Below, piece by piece: positions 56,101-64,000 of a stretch of DNA of 64,000 bases; within the stretch, counting starts at the first letter, position 1; each line of letters starts with the position of its first letter. The notes under the pieces are model-generated. The model was not told the origin of the DNA, made no database searches, and worked only from the letters and a program-made list of their open reading frames with translations. The stretch comes from Sarcocystis neurona (taxonomy: Eukaryota; Apicomplexa; Conoidasida; Eucoccidiorida; Sarcocystidae). The position numbers were made by a program, and so were the translations under genes. The stretch lies in the NCBI GenBank assembly GCA_000727475.1, contig KL647296.1:62001-126000 (forward strand), given 5' to 3'.

Positions 56101-59100
56101 TCGCGCTGCTGCTGCCGCTCTGCCGCTGCTGCTCTCCTCCTGTCCCGGGTCGTCTTTTTCTCCACGGTTCTGCTGCTGGCGTGCTGCTTTTTTTGCTCCT
56201 GTTGCGGCGGCTGCTTCTCTGCTGTTGCGCTGCTGCTGCGGCTCTGCTGCTCCTGCTGCCCTCCTCTCCCGGTCGTCTCGTTCTCCGCGGTTCTGCCGTT
56301 GCCAGTTTGCTGTTGTGCGGCCGTTGCTGCGTCTGCTGTCTTGTTGGTCGGCTGCTGCTGTCTCTCTGCTGCGCCGCTGCTGCTGTTCCTGTCCACCTGT
56401 CCCGGGTCGTCGTTCTTCGCAGGTCTGCCCTTGCCACTCTGCTGCTGCTGCTCCGTCTGCTTCTCTGCTGTTTTGCTGCTGCTTCAGAGCATTTGTCTGC
56501 AACGGACACGTGATGGTGGACGCGCAGAAAATGAGTAAAAGTCTGGGAAACTTCCTGACGCTTGAAGAGGCGATCGAGGAGTTTTCTGCAGATGCCGTGC
56601 GAATCGCACTTGCTGACGCAGGTACAGAGGTCTTTACATATCTGAAGAGGAAAAGCGTGCTCGCTACAACCGAGTAGAGACGTGTGTGTGTATAGCCGTG
56701 CAGAGATAGTGGAGAACGCTGGGTGCATTCGTACATCGGGAGAGTTGTCTTACACACGTCCACGTATCTATATGTATGTATATATATATATATATATATA
56801 AATTTTGACGTTTCTTTATGTTACACGTGTAATTCTTTACGCTCTATGCGTAAAGAGATATACCTGCAGGTGTATCAGCCGTCTATGTGTGTGTGTACAT
56901 GTATGTCGGATACAGATGCTCATGTCTCTGCGCGGTACACGTGAAACTGTATATGCTTACATATTTATACGTGTATATATATATATATGTATGTGTCAGG
57001 CATGTGGACATAAGTATATATATACATGTGCGTATGTGCTGCGTATAAAAGCTGTGGGCCTGCGTTTCCTTCAAGGATTCTTTATTTGTATCAGCCGCGT
57101 GTATGTAACTTTCCGTGCGAAGAGGCGCTTCACACATATGCGGTGATACATACGCAGACGTTCGTACAAATATGTGGATTGTCTACGCGTTCGTGTACGT
57201 GACATATACATATATATTGTGCACGAGTGTAAATGGGCACTATATGTATCTCTACATATTTATATATACATATGTATATATATGTATTTATATGCATTTG
57301 TGTATATAGAGAGACAGGCAATTCGTGTGTATATGTGTCTTTTCTTAGACATATTTGCAAGTAGAAGTACGTCTATATATGTAGATACGTATACTCCCGA
57401 GAGTATCTGTGACGTGTCTAATCACCGTGCAGGTAGACGCAGAGGCGAGTATCACAGACACTTCTTGGTGTACATTCGTCCGTCTGTTTTCGTGTGGACA
57501 TCCGAGCGGATCTACCAGCCTCCCGTGTGTGTATAAGACGAGGTGTTGCCGGTCTTCTTTCTATGTTTGTGAGTACGTATGAAGAGCGCAAGAGATATAG
57601 AGAGAGAAACAGATGAGTGTAGGTGTGCAGGTATATATGCATATATACTGATGAATAGGTGTATACGCATGTGTAGAAGGTACTACATTCATAAGTACAT
57701 ATGAAGAGCGAGAGAGAAAAAGGAAGAGGAAATGAAAATTGTAGAAGTTTACATATATATGTGTGTGGCTGCGTAGGTGGGTACACGTGTGTGGAAGGTC
57801 CTGCCGCTGCTGTGCTGCTGCTGTCGTGCTGGCGCTGCTGTCTCTGTCACAGGCGACAGCATAGATGATGCGAACTTTCAACGAGAGACAGCAAACGCGG
57901 CGGTGATGCGTCTCTACCTGCTCGAGCAGTTCGCAAGAGAGGTCGCCGAGTCAGAAACTTTCAGAGAAGGCACGTTCAAATAAACACTTTCTGCCTCCCT
58001 GCTTCGCGTGCTTTCCTGCTTCGTCTGCTGTCCGGCTGCGTTTGATTTGCTGCTGCTTCTGCTTTCTCGCTTCATCTGCATTCCTGCTACATCTTCTTTG
58101 CTGCAGCATCTGCGTTCGTACTTCGTCTGCCTTCCTGCTGCTTCTGCTTTGCGGCTTTATCTGCCGTGCTGCTCCCATCTGCTTTGCTGCTGCATTTGCG
58201 TTGCCGATTCATCTGCTGTCCTGCTTCGTCTGCTTTCCTGCTTCACCTGCTTTGCTGCTGCTTCTGCCTTCCTGGTGTTGCTGTCTGTTCACTCGTGCTG
58301 CTGCTCGAGGATGTGCGGCTCGGCTACTGCTGGTGCGGCTGACGACGGTCTGCTGCCGTTTTTGCTTCCGGCGCTGCCGCGGTTGCTGTTGCTTGCGCTG
58401 CTCCTGCTACCTTTGCTGTTCGCCTTCGTCTGTTTCCCGCTTTGGCTTTTGCTCTCGGCGCTGCCCGCCGTTCTCCTGCCGCTCGTGTTGGGACGACTGG
58501 GCTCCGCCTCTTGCGTCCCTGTTGCGCCTCGTCATGCTCTCTCTGTTCCTGCTTTTGCTGTCCCGGCGCTGCTGTTGCTGCCCCGACTCTGCGGCTGCTG
58601 TTGCTGCCCCGGCTCTGCTGCTTCTGCTGCTGCGCGGACTCTTGCTGGTGCTGTTCCTCCTGCGACTGGTACTCCTTCTCTTGCTGCTCCATTGGTCTCT
58701 CCTGTTGCGGTTCGCCACCTGCTGCTGTTTCTCTTGTGTTGTCGCGCATGCTGTTGTTGGAGCTGCTGGTGGGCGTTGTTCTTGCAGGGCCCTTGGAGGA
58801 GGCAGACGAACTTTTCTTGAACGAAATAATAACGTGCGCGGCGGAGGCGGCAGAGGGCTACTCCACCTTTCAATATCGCGAGGCGCTGAAGAGCGGCTTC
58901 TATGAAATGCACACACGCAGAGATCAATACAAGCTGCTGTGTGGTGCCCGGCGCATGCATAAGGATCTGCTGCTTCTCTGGTTAAGTAAGTGGGGAGCGA
59001 CAAAAAACTACCCGACAGAAGAAGCACGAGCCTTGCTGATGCCTCAGTAGTTCCTGCAAAAAACAGATTCTTGCTTCCAGGCCTCTGCCCCCTGGCATCC

Positions 59101-62100
59101 GCGACCGACCTAGCTGCTGCTGCGACCCGCCGCTAGCTGCTGCGACCCACGTCGCGCTGCTGCTGCGGCTTTGTGATGTATGGGGTGGTCCCTAGGCACC
59201 GCCGGCTGCTTCCCGGGTGTCTTTCTGTTCCTGCTGCTGCTGCGTGCTGTCACGTTGCTGCGTTCCTGTCGTCGCAGCTAGATGCAGTTTGATTCGGTCG
59301 TTGGGCACGTTCTGAGAGTCGTGGCCTTCGCTGCAGCTTCTTAGAAGGAGCTGCGTGCGGGTCCCTCCTTCCGCGGCGGCTAGCTGCTGCAGCGGCTGCA
59401 GGGTCTTGGCCTTTGTGTGTCTGTTCTGTGCCCACCAGAGAGCTATCTGCCCATTTTATTCTCTAGACCGCAGCTGGTGGGTAGCACTTTGCGAGGGATA
59501 GCTGCAACTTCTTCGGGAGTCGCGTGCTTCTCACCGCAGCTCGCTGCCCGCCACAGGTATCCGTGTAGTGGTCACCGGCGTACTACTTTTCGCAGCTAGC
59601 CATGAGAGCGTCTCGCTACTTTCATGCTGCGTTCTTGTTGAGCCTGACCACCTGTAGCCTATTCTGAGGTGCCGCAGCCCGGCCACACTCCTCAGCGCCG
59701 TAGTAGTAACTACATCTTTCTACGCTGCTCTCCTATGACGCTTATACAAGCGGAACACCGACACGAAAAGCTTTCTCCCTCTCTGTGTATATATGTGTGT
59801 ATAAATTTTCGACACAGAGAGGCTTTTCACAGGGTGGTCACTCTGTGTATATATTTATGTATATACATGTATATCTGTATGTATGCACGTGGAGAGGTTT
59901 GTACTGGGGTCTGACTCTCTCTATGTATAAATACGTATGTGTAGAGAGAGAGAGATTATATTTACAGGGGTCTCACTGCCTGTCTCTATGTACATATACG
60001 TGTGCAGAACCAGAGAGAGAAACTTCCTCATTGGGCCTGATTTTGCCTGGGTATATACATATATATATATATATATATGTGTCTGTGTGTGGAGAGAAGA
60101 GAAGGAGACTTTTGCAGAGGCGTGTCTCTGCCTACATACGTACGTGTACATATATGTATATGCGTGTATACGTATGTGGAGATCGAGAGGAAGACTCTCC
60201 ACACGAGCTGTCTCTGTGTGTGAGTTTGTGCGCGCGCAGTCGTAGAAAACTGGTGAGTACCCATTTCTTTTTTCTTCGCTTGGCACGTGCGTCCTTCTCT
60301 CTTGCAAGCAGTAAAACTCCTCTGCATGCCGGTGTATGCGCGGCCGGTGTGAGGGCGCGGGCACTCCGGGCGATATGTAGTAACGCGTATCCTACACATG
60401 CCAGCACTGCAGAGGAAGATGCTGTATAGCTCTGTTTGGGCTTCGCGTTGTTCGCCACTTGTAGAAGAGCACCTCTCTGTACGAGAAACGCACGTGTATG
60501 TCTGCGTGTTTCTGTGTGGACGGACGCACGGACACCGCGTTCCTCTACCTCATGCGGTCCTGTCTTGTCCGTCTGCTCCTGTCTCCGTCTCTCGCCGTCT
60601 CCCATGTTCTGTCTCTGGCTCTGTCTCTCTCTGCGTGAATATGTGTATGTGTATCTGCGTACGCGTGCACGTGCAAGCGTTTTCGCTGGTGGTGTCCCTA
60701 CGTACCGTCAGGGGCGCTGCATGCGTCTGTCTCACTCTCCCAGCCCCAAAATTGTCGACCCGGCGTTTTCTCCCCCGGGAGGCGGCGCGCACGCGCCGTC
60801 TCTCTGCGTAGCTGCTGCTGCTGCTGCAATTGTGTCGACCTTCTGGCGCTCTAGTGTCGGGCAGCAGCGGTGGACCTGGTTGGGTGCCGATGCGTGTCTC
60901 TGTCTCTGCGTATATGTGTGTACGTGTCTGTGTTCTCCGCGGGGGCATATACGTCGAAACGTTGCCTTCTCTCCGGCTTGAGTTCCGCTGCTGCTGTTGC
61001 ACGTCTGCAGAAACTCAAGCGCAGCTGCTGATGCCGGTTGCCCCGCACATCTCCGAACACGTCTGGAGTGTCGTGCTCAAGCAGCCGTCTCTCGTCGTAG
61101 CGGCTCCGTGGCCGCGGTTCGACCGGCCACAAGACCCCGTCGCGCACAGGTATTTTTCAGGAACAAAAGAAGTCTGTGTGTCGTGCTGCCGCGTAGAGGA
61201 TTAAAACAAGAGGAGTCTTCCTCTCCCACTTCGTGCTGCCGCGTGGAAGATTAAAACAAGAGGAGTCTTCTTCTCCGACCTCCTGCGGCCGTGTAGGGGG
61301 CTACATGGATGTGTGCGTGGGGATGTGTCTATATACCGGTGCTGGTCGCTCAACTTTTTGTCTTTTTCCTACTCAGAACGTCGCGACGCGCACAGGCCCA
61401 GAAGCTGTTGTCGGTCAGACACTTCTCTCTGCCGTGCAGCACATACGTAGTCTCGAACAAGTCGCTGCAGTGCCTTGCTGAAGCTGTGTGCGTATCCGTA
61501 TACATTCGATAGTTCCGCATGGGTCGATACACACGTGTGTATTCATACGTATACAGATAGATGTGTGTACACGTATATAAGGTGTCTGTATGTATATGGT
61601 TGTACATCTGTGTCAACAGGCACAGAATTCGTAATACTATATCAGAAAGTCATTATATGCGCTGCCGGCCTGACGTGTGGTAGTCCACCCCGTGCTTCTC
61701 TGTGTCTGTATGTGTGTGGTCCCGTCACAGCGACATCTACGCAAGCCGAAAGATGATAACCTGCCTCTTCGGCTGTCTGTCTCTCTGTGTATCTCATTCG
61801 GTTCTGTGCTAGTCGAGACTTCCGTGTGTCTGCACTCGTCCTTATATTTGCTCTTGTGTGTACATATTTTTCTCACCCATTTTCTCTCCATATATATATA
61901 TATACATATGTATTGTCTGCGTAGGTCTCTGTCTTTTTGTGGGTCGTCTTCTACTGAGATCCAGAAATCGCTTCCACGCCGCTTGCCCTTCCAGGTCTAC
62001 GTATATCTCTGCTGTACATCGTATGAAGATACATCAGATGAGGAACTCTTCGATAAGTTGCGACAAATATATCTATAGGTGTATGTATATTTACATGGCT

Positions 62101-64000
62101 GGCTATTTAAGACCTTCTTGTTCGCGTAGATATACACGTACAAACGTGAGATGGGGCGGCAATATTGCTGAAGATCTCTTCCAACATCCTCCTACGTGAG
62201 CATGTGTCTCTCTGCGTATGCACGTGGGTACCCCTATATAACACACGCAAATATATGTATATATACATATGTATACACACAAGTACAGAACACATGTTCC
62301 TGCTCACTATATATAAGTCAAACTAGATACCATAGTAGACAGGAAAACCCTTGGACGGACTAATATATATATATATGTGAGTGTGTATATATATATATAT
62401 TTTGTGTGGGGACGAATTGTGGCACGTGACGCTGCAAAAACCAGTTGCCTATTGCGTGCGCTTCGAGAGCTTGTAATCTGCTTACATTTCTTACCGGAAC
62501 ATATCGTTGTGTTCTGTCCTCCCTTTCCTCAGTATCTCCTCATCTGCATCTTCTGTTTTCTTCATATTCTGTCGTCGCTTTGTTTCTCCGCCGATACGCT
62601 TGAGAACGCCACGATGAAAAAGACGAGTCTTCTCGCCTTCTTCGCCGCTTGCACGCTATTGCCTCCTTCGCTGCCTCTTCGTGCTCCTCTTTTCGATTCT
62701 CTTCGTCTCCCCTTCTTTGTCCAGCTACTTCTCTATTGGACTCTCACTACGACTGCAGCTTTCTCCCCTAGGCATGACGTGACTTAACAAAAACGTGCTT
62801 CACCGCGTCTTCGTGTTGGACACGCTGCGTCTGCAGTTCGACTTTTTGTCGGGTCTGTTCGTTTCCCCCTCAGAGAGTTTCTCTTTTTGCTGGCGTCCAC
62901 AGAGGACTTCAGACGCACGAAGGAGAAGGCCCAGCTGCTCGAAGGCAGCGGAGGAAGGAAGAAAGGAAAGAACGCAAAAGCGCCCGTAGTTTCTTCCGGC
63001 CCCTCCTTTACGCATGCAGTGATATATGTGGCGCGGTAAGCAAACCGCGTTAGTAAGACAGTGACATATTATGGGTCACGTTGTTGACGGCGACGCGTGG
63101 GTGCATCTGTTCGTCTGCAGACGGCCTCTATATATATAGTCGTCTTTTTCCGAGTATATCTCTCCGGCTATGCGTCTGCGTATATGCAGACGTGGAGTTG
63201 TCTACCTACAACACATTCGTATGTAATATAGATTTATGAGGGCGTGAGCAGTATTGACAGAGGCAGAGATGACAACTTCCGCGCGCACGACTTCATTTGT
63301 GTGCGTGTATATACAGGTATATACGGACGTGTACTTCTTCGTACCCGAATATATATATATATATATACATATGCTTGTGTATTGTTACGAGTAGCAAGAC
63401 TGCCGCCCGTACCCACTTGGTTTGTTGGGGCGCACATTCTCTTGCGTACGTAGTGGAGAGTGAAAGGTACGTAGGGGTTCGTGTATTTCCCGTCTGTGCG
63501 TGCGCACGTACATACATACTCGTGTGTGTGTGTGTGTATATATATATATAAATATACACACAGGGATATCTATGATCATATGTGTGTGTGCGTGTGCCTA
63601 CACGTATGTATTTATATGTACATATCGTCTCTAGGGCGAACGCCTTTCGAAGAAGCAGAGACGCCTTGGCACGTTTTCGTCTCGAGATGTACGTGTGTCG
63701 GTGTGCGTTTTTCTCCCGTACCAAGAATCCTTCTAAAAGTCTCGGAGGACTTTCTTTCACCGGGCGGCGTCAACGAGGACGACGTCTTCGTGCGTCTTCT
63801 TTATAGTGGGGAGTAATAACGAGGTCCAGCAGATACGCAGTTTTGAATACATCCGACTGTATTTCTTTTCGCTTCTTCGCTCGAAGGCCGAACAGCCGAA
63901 CCGGTGCCGCTTACACCCTGGATTCCGGCGTCTCGCGCAGAGGTTGTTTTCCTGCTGTCAAGATTGCCGTGCACATATGTGTGTGTGCGTGCCGCTGGAG
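37357..64000 (+). CDS. Leucyl-tRNA synthetase, cytosolic eukaryotic type (partial at right edge)
   Basis: This class Ia aminoacyl-tRNA synthetase joins leucine to tRNA-Leu using ATP and edits mischarged products in its CP1 domain. Exon model: 37357-38118, 38761-38940, 41091-41306, 42063 into the gap, 44750-44963, 45793-45997, 47202-47358, 49952-50693, 52730-52873, 54117-54253, 56488-56621, 57853-57969, 58788-58985, 61011-61149, 62874-63035, 63635-63688 and possibly 63726-63805. Joined, the exons follow the animal/fungal LeuRS order: [107 protein letters not shown] and [10 protein letters not shown]. The 5' end starts at ATG 37357 in good context. Introns are 0.6-2.6 kb. Low-complexity insertions occur in exons 1, 4, 5 and 8. 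The C-terminal domain continues beyond the window. The assembly gap removes the end of exon 4. Confidence 0.96.
38119..38760 (+). other. LeuRS intron 1
   Basis: TA/TG-rich DNA with several short (TA)n tracts. Acceptor gtgcgcag at 38753-38760. Open frames here are only Tyr/Ile-rich readings of the microsatellite. Confidence 0.8.
38761..38940 (+). CDS. LeuRS exon 2: variable linker before the WRRS region
   Basis: 60 codons, phase 0. A Ser/Glu-rich linker ends [17 protein letters not shown]. This matches the family's acidic/basic linker ending KGKKSKAAAKxG just before the YQWxIM motif, which is at the start of exon 3. Donor gcg/gtgaga. Confidence 0.88.
38941..41090 (+). other. LeuRS intron 2, strongly pyrimidine-rich
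   Basis: 2150 bp. From about 39200 the plus strand is dominated by C and T (cttctt, ctct and CTG repeats). All three plus frames therefore stay open for hundreds of codons near 40420-41090. The intron ends at ctggcttcag before GTGACGCAGTGG. No protein family signature is present in any frame. Confidence 0.85.
41091..41306 (+). CDS. LeuRS exon 3
   Basis: 72 codons, phase 0. Reads [35 protein letters not shown] and [19 protein letters not shown], one of the best conserved blocks of eukaryotic LeuRS, ending RWQFNTLL at donor ctg/gtgaga. Confidence 0.95.
41307..42062 (+). other. LeuRS intron 3
   Basis: 756 bp: purine-rich just after the donor, then TG/TA-rich. Acceptor tttgcag at 42056-42062. 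No gene is seen inside. Confidence 0.85.
42063..42471 (+). CDS. LeuRS exon 4: start of CP1 editing domain (truncated by assembly gap)
   Basis: Begins [15 protein letters not shown] and [18 protein letters not shown], then a Gln/Glu/Arg-rich insertion of about 70 residues (family: 15-20). It ends [19 protein letters not shown] at the first [10 protein letters not shown] is the Thr-containing editing-domain motif. The next few codons, the donor and part of the intron are missing from the assembly. Confidence 0.93.
42472..43318. other. Assembly gap (847 N)
   Basis: A run of unknown bases starts one base into a codon after TNCFV of exon 4. On the right it is followed immediately by (TA)n repeat DNA (43319-43381). 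The known family needs only a few residues (like RPD-x-x) between TNCFV and exon 5. The missing DNA is therefore probably the end of exon 4 plus intron microsatellite. Confidence 0.95.
43319..44749 (+). other. LeuRS intron 4 (3' part)
   Basis: It begins with (TA)n repeats to 43381, then TG/CA-rich sequence without a product. Ends at gtgcgttag before the exon 5 coding frame. Confidence 0.8.
44750..44963 (+). CDS. LeuRS exon 5: CP1 editing domain
   Basis: One base completes the previous codon, then [15 protein letters not shown], an Ala/Glu-rich insertion, and [22 protein letters not shown]. The latter matches the block that in animals reads IFICTQKAARNMSYQ. Donor cag/gtacgt in phase 0. Confidence 0.9.
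44964..45792 (+). other. LeuRS intron 5
   Basis: 829 bp of CT- and TG-rich DNA with no motif in any frame. Acceptor gattcag at 45786-45792. Confidence 0.85.
45793..45997 (+). CDS. LeuRS exon 6: CP1 editing domain
   Basis: Reads [12 protein letters not shown], an Ala/Gln/Glu insertion, then [20 protein letters not shown] and [11 protein letters not shown], ending with the first base of a Gly codon. Equivalent to the LGASLSAPL...YVLPMxxI block of the family. Donor g/gtatat. Confidence 0.93.
45998..47201 (+). other. LeuRS intron 6
   Basis: 1204 bp. TA/TG microsatellites dominate up to 46650 (a (TG)n run at about 46190-46272). CTG-rich DNA occupies 46790-47190, giving spurious Cys/Leu-rich open frames. 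Confidence 0.85.
47202..47358 (+). CDS. LeuRS exon 7: editing active-site segment
   Basis: Completes a Gly codon and reads [18 protein letters not shown], then [19 protein letters not shown] and [14 protein letters not shown] is the conserved editing-site motif, whose Asp contacts the mischarged amino acid in studied enzymes. The donor is placed at gg/gttcgt, which gives EIPGLG across the junction as in relatives (EIPGFG). Confidence 0.93.
49225..49281. repeat. Short tandem duplication with CAG
   Basis: The sequence agcaggactccattggc occurs twice, separated by CAG repeats, about 30 bp apart in LeuRS intron 7. Confidence 0.8.
49542..49715. repeat. 92-bp tandem duplication
   Basis: Copies start ccatctgtcttgctgctgct, at 49542 and 49634. 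They share ttgctgcaaagcgtttgctg and tctttcactctggtgccggt exactly. It lies in LeuRS intron 7. Confidence 0.9.
49952..50693 (+). CDS. LeuRS exon 8: end of editing domain and return to catalytic core
   Basis: 247 codons plus one base. Reads [60 protein letters not shown], then an Ala/Pro/Ser insertion of about 90 residues, [20 protein letters not shown] and [20 protein letters not shown]. The blocks match the animal enzyme in order. The insertion replaces a stretch of about 20 residues in relatives. Donor cag/gtacga in phase 0. Confidence 0.95.
50694..52729 (+). other. LeuRS intron 8
   Basis: 2036 bp with purine-rich DNA at 50740-50930, (TA)n at 51677-51695 and 51970-51990, and TG-rich DNA. Acceptor gtgttgtag at 52721-52729. 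Confidence 0.85.
52730..52873 (+). CDS. LeuRS exon 9
   Basis: 48 codons, phase 0. Reads [30 protein letters not shown] and PVEHLQ. It matches the family block LGIxPxxMTxEVWDYVF. Donor cag/gtatgc. Confidence 0.93.
52874..54116 (+). other. LeuRS intron 9, purine-rich
   Basis: 1243 bp, mostly G/A-rich on the plus strand (GAGAGA, GAAGAA), the opposite bias to intron 2. It leaves long open frames on the minus strand without any motif. Acceptor ctgctgcag at 54108-54116. Confidence 0.88.
54117..54253 (+). CDS. LeuRS exon 10
   Basis: Reads [37 protein letters not shown] and PERPDLWP, ending with two bases of an Arg codon. [16 protein letters not shown] is a hallmark of cytosolic LeuRS. Donor ag/gtaaaa. 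Confidence 0.95.
55126..55480. repeat. Three-copy tandem repeat with a perfect 13-bp inverted repeat
   Basis: The motif gtacagcagcatgtataag starts copies near 55126, 55285 and 55402 (the last is diverged). Each is followed by (TA)n and tatattgtacgt. At 55269-55304 the arms ttatacatgctgc and gcagcatgtataa are perfect reverse complements around a 10-base loop. Confidence 0.8.
56141..56480. repeat. Degenerate ~125-bp CTG-rich minisatellite
   Basis: A core resembling tgtcccgggtcgtc followed by ttctccgcggttctgc recurs with its cccgg at 56144, 56268 and 56401. CTG-rich spacers separate the copies. It ends just before LeuRS exon 11. Confidence 0.75.
56488..56621 (+). CDS. LeuRS exon 11: KMSKS loop
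   Basis: Completes an Arg codon, then [32 protein letters not shown] and [12 protein letters not shown], ending with the first base of a Gly codon. KMSKS is the second class I catalytic signature, binding ATP. Donor gcag/gtacag. Confidence 0.97.
56622..57852 (+). other. LeuRS intron 11
   Basis: 1231 bp of TA/TG-rich DNA including (TA)n at about 56779-56800. Acceptor ctgtcacag at 57844-57852. Nothing coding seen. Confidence 0.88.
57853..57969 (+). CDS. LeuRS exon 12, apparent GC donor
   Basis: Completes Gly, then [20 protein letters not shown] and [18 protein letters not shown], matching the family block GDTVEDANF...LRLYxxxEW. To join exon 13 in frame ([13 protein letters not shown]) the exon must end at 57969 in phase 1. 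There the donor reads gaag/gcacgt, a GC instead of GT. No GT donor nearby preserves the frame. Confidence 0.9.
57970..58787 (+). other. LeuRS intron 12, CTG-rich
   Basis: 818 bp of degenerate ctgcttcgtctgctttcctg-type repeats and CTG runs. Several frames are open through composition. Acceptor gttcttgcag at 58778-58787. Confidence 0.85.
58788..58985 (+). CDS. LeuRS exon 13: anticodon-binding domain
   Basis: Reads [36 protein letters not shown] and [12 protein letters not shown], then [10 protein letters not shown]. It matches the family's FxEALKTGFFEFQxxxDxYR helix pair. Ends tta a/gtaagt, a consensus donor in phase 1. Confidence 0.95.
58986..61010 (+). other. LeuRS intron 13
   Basis: 2025 bp. 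CTG-rich at 59107-59260, TA/TG-rich at 59780-60190 with (TA)n at 60057-60078, then CT/TG-rich. Acceptor acgtctgcag at 61001-61010. No gene seen inside. Confidence 0.87.
61011..61149 (+). CDS. LeuRS exon 14: anticodon-binding domain
   Basis: Completes Lys, then [18 protein letters not shown] and [20 protein letters not shown], then PQDPVAH. It matches LLLAPFCPHLCEHIW of the animal enzyme. Ends with two bases of an Arg codon at donor ag/gtattt. Confidence 0.95.
61150..62873 (+). other. LeuRS intron 14
   Basis: 1724 bp, starting with a 50-bp tandem repeat (61181-61300), then TG/TA-rich and CT-rich DNA. Acceptor gtttccccctcag ends at 62873, the cleanest polypyrimidine acceptor in the gene. Confidence 0.85.
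61181..61300. repeat. 50-bp tandem repeat, 2.4 copies
   Basis: Units at 61181-61230 and 61231-61280 share tcgtgctgccgcgt and attaaaacaagaggagtctt. A partial third copy starts at 61281 (tcctgcggccgtgt). It lies just after the exon 14 donor. Confidence 0.9.
62874..63035 (+). CDS. LeuRS exon 15: linker to C-terminal domain
   Basis: Completes the Arg codon left by exon 14, then reads [20 protein letters not shown] and [15 protein letters not shown], then FTHAVIYVA plus two bases. The animal enzyme has the same plan: helix YLMEVTHDLRLRLK, a Lys/Gly-rich linker KGKK, then CTIYVAK. Donor cg/gtaagc in phase 2. Confidence 0.9.
63036..63634 (+). other. LeuRS intron 15
   Basis: 599 bp of TA/TG-rich DNA with (TA)n at 63350-63367. 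Acceptor ctctag at 63629-63634. Confidence 0.65.
63635..63688 (+). CDS. LeuRS exon 16 (probable, small)
   Basis: 54 bases. Completes Arg, then [17 protein letters not shown]. Its position fits the helix after YVAK in relatives (pattern PWQxxxLxxLRxxF). Acceptor ctag and the perfect donor at/gtacgt give phase 2 in and out. The conserved WQ is not present, so this stays probable only. Confidence 0.55.
63726..63805 (+). CDS. LeuRS exon 17 (possible)
   Basis: If the acceptor accaag at 63720-63725 is used, the frame completes Ile and reads [19 protein letters not shown], then VFVRLLY before a possible donor a/gtgggg. Phase agrees with exon 16, and the segment could match the variable region after the first C-terminal helix. 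No strong sequence identity supports it. Confidence 0.3.
63806..64000 (+). other. Right window edge within the LeuRS locus
   Basis: No coding motif is recognisable in the last 195 bases. The remaining C-terminal domain exons and the stop codon of LeuRS must lie beyond position 64000. Confidence 0.5.

Larger units (their letters stand above)
54254..56487 (+). other. LeuRS intron 10 with several repeat families
   Basis: 2234 bp. The first part is TA-rich with an inverted and tandem repeat at 55126-55480. The last 700 bp is CTG/pyrimidine-rich and carries a degenerate minisatellite of about 125-130 bp (56141-56480). All plus frames are open in that part through composition. Acceptor gcttcag at 56481-56487. 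Confidence 0.85.

Noticed and set aside
55612..56763. Long overlapping frames of 180-360 codons on both strands
   Set aside because: CTG/pyrimidine-rich intron DNA is open in several frames at once. No motif is present except exon 11 at the end.
58008..58780. Cys/Leu-rich plus-strand frames
   Set aside because: CTG repeat readings inside LeuRS intron 12.
61233..61481. Frame reading [17 protein letters not shown] as the next LeuRS exon
   Set aside because: It resembles the helix after exon 14 but its phase does not fit the exon 14 donor. Exon 15 at 62874 fits phase, acceptor and homology better.
61995..62078. Frame [20 protein letters not shown] as a C-terminal LeuRS exon
   Set aside because: A superficial likeness to IYVAKNY only. 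Exon 15 supplies that block as VIYVAR at 63020-63035.
1..64000. tRNA or rRNA genes, CRISPR arrays, transposase genes
   Set aside because: I looked for T-loop-like GTTCGAAxC contexts, conserved rRNA blocks, regularly spaced direct repeats and transposase or reverse-transcriptase motifs, and found none I could support by eye.
1..64000. Telomere-like TTTAGGG repeats, common in Eimeria repeat-rich segments
   Set aside because: No tandem array of this heptamer is visible in the window.

Overview
The window looks like nuclear DNA of a coccidian apicomplexan, most likely an Eimeria-type genome. This is inferred from three things: large multi-exon genes, dense (CAG)n/(CTG)n tracts that run through exons as poly-Ala/Gln/Ser and also through introns, and abundant (TA)n and TG/CA microsatellites. 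There are no bacterial operons, Shine-Dalgarno sites, CRISPR arrays or recognisable transposase genes. One assembly gap (all N) lies at 42472-43318.

I can support two genes, arranged head to head. On the minus strand, from about 27.3 kb down to the stop codon at 4993, is a giant calcium-dependent protein kinase (CDPK). Its parts in protein order are: a Gln/Glu-rich N-terminal exon, the kinase N-lobe with the HRD and DFG motifs, the activation segment and F-helix, the kinase C-lobe, a linker of about 1400 residues, the junction with EF-hand 1, a 651-codon exon ending in EF-hand 2, and a last exon with EF-hands 3 and 4. Reading-frame phases match across most junctions, giving a protein of at least about 3300 residues. 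A normal CDPK has about 500.

On the plus strand, from ATG 37357 to the right edge of the window, is a eukaryotic-type cytosolic leucyl-tRNA synthetase. I resolve 16 exons, plus a possible 17th, by alignment to the known family order (HLGH signature, CP1 editing domain, KMSKS loop, anticodon-binding domain, start of the C-terminal domain). The introns are long (0.6-2.6 kb), and the gene runs past position 64000. Exon 4 enters the assembly gap.

The rest is non-coding as far as I can see. Positions 1-4992 lie downstream of the kinase gene. About 27.3-37.3 kb is the divergent upstream region, which may hide 5' kinase exons at 27.3-28.3 kb. Many long open frames in this window are by-products of CTG/CAG or pyrimidine-rich DNA, which lacks stop codons in several frames. 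The two proteins have no obvious functional link: one is a calcium-signalling kinase, the other charges tRNA-Leu in protein synthesis.
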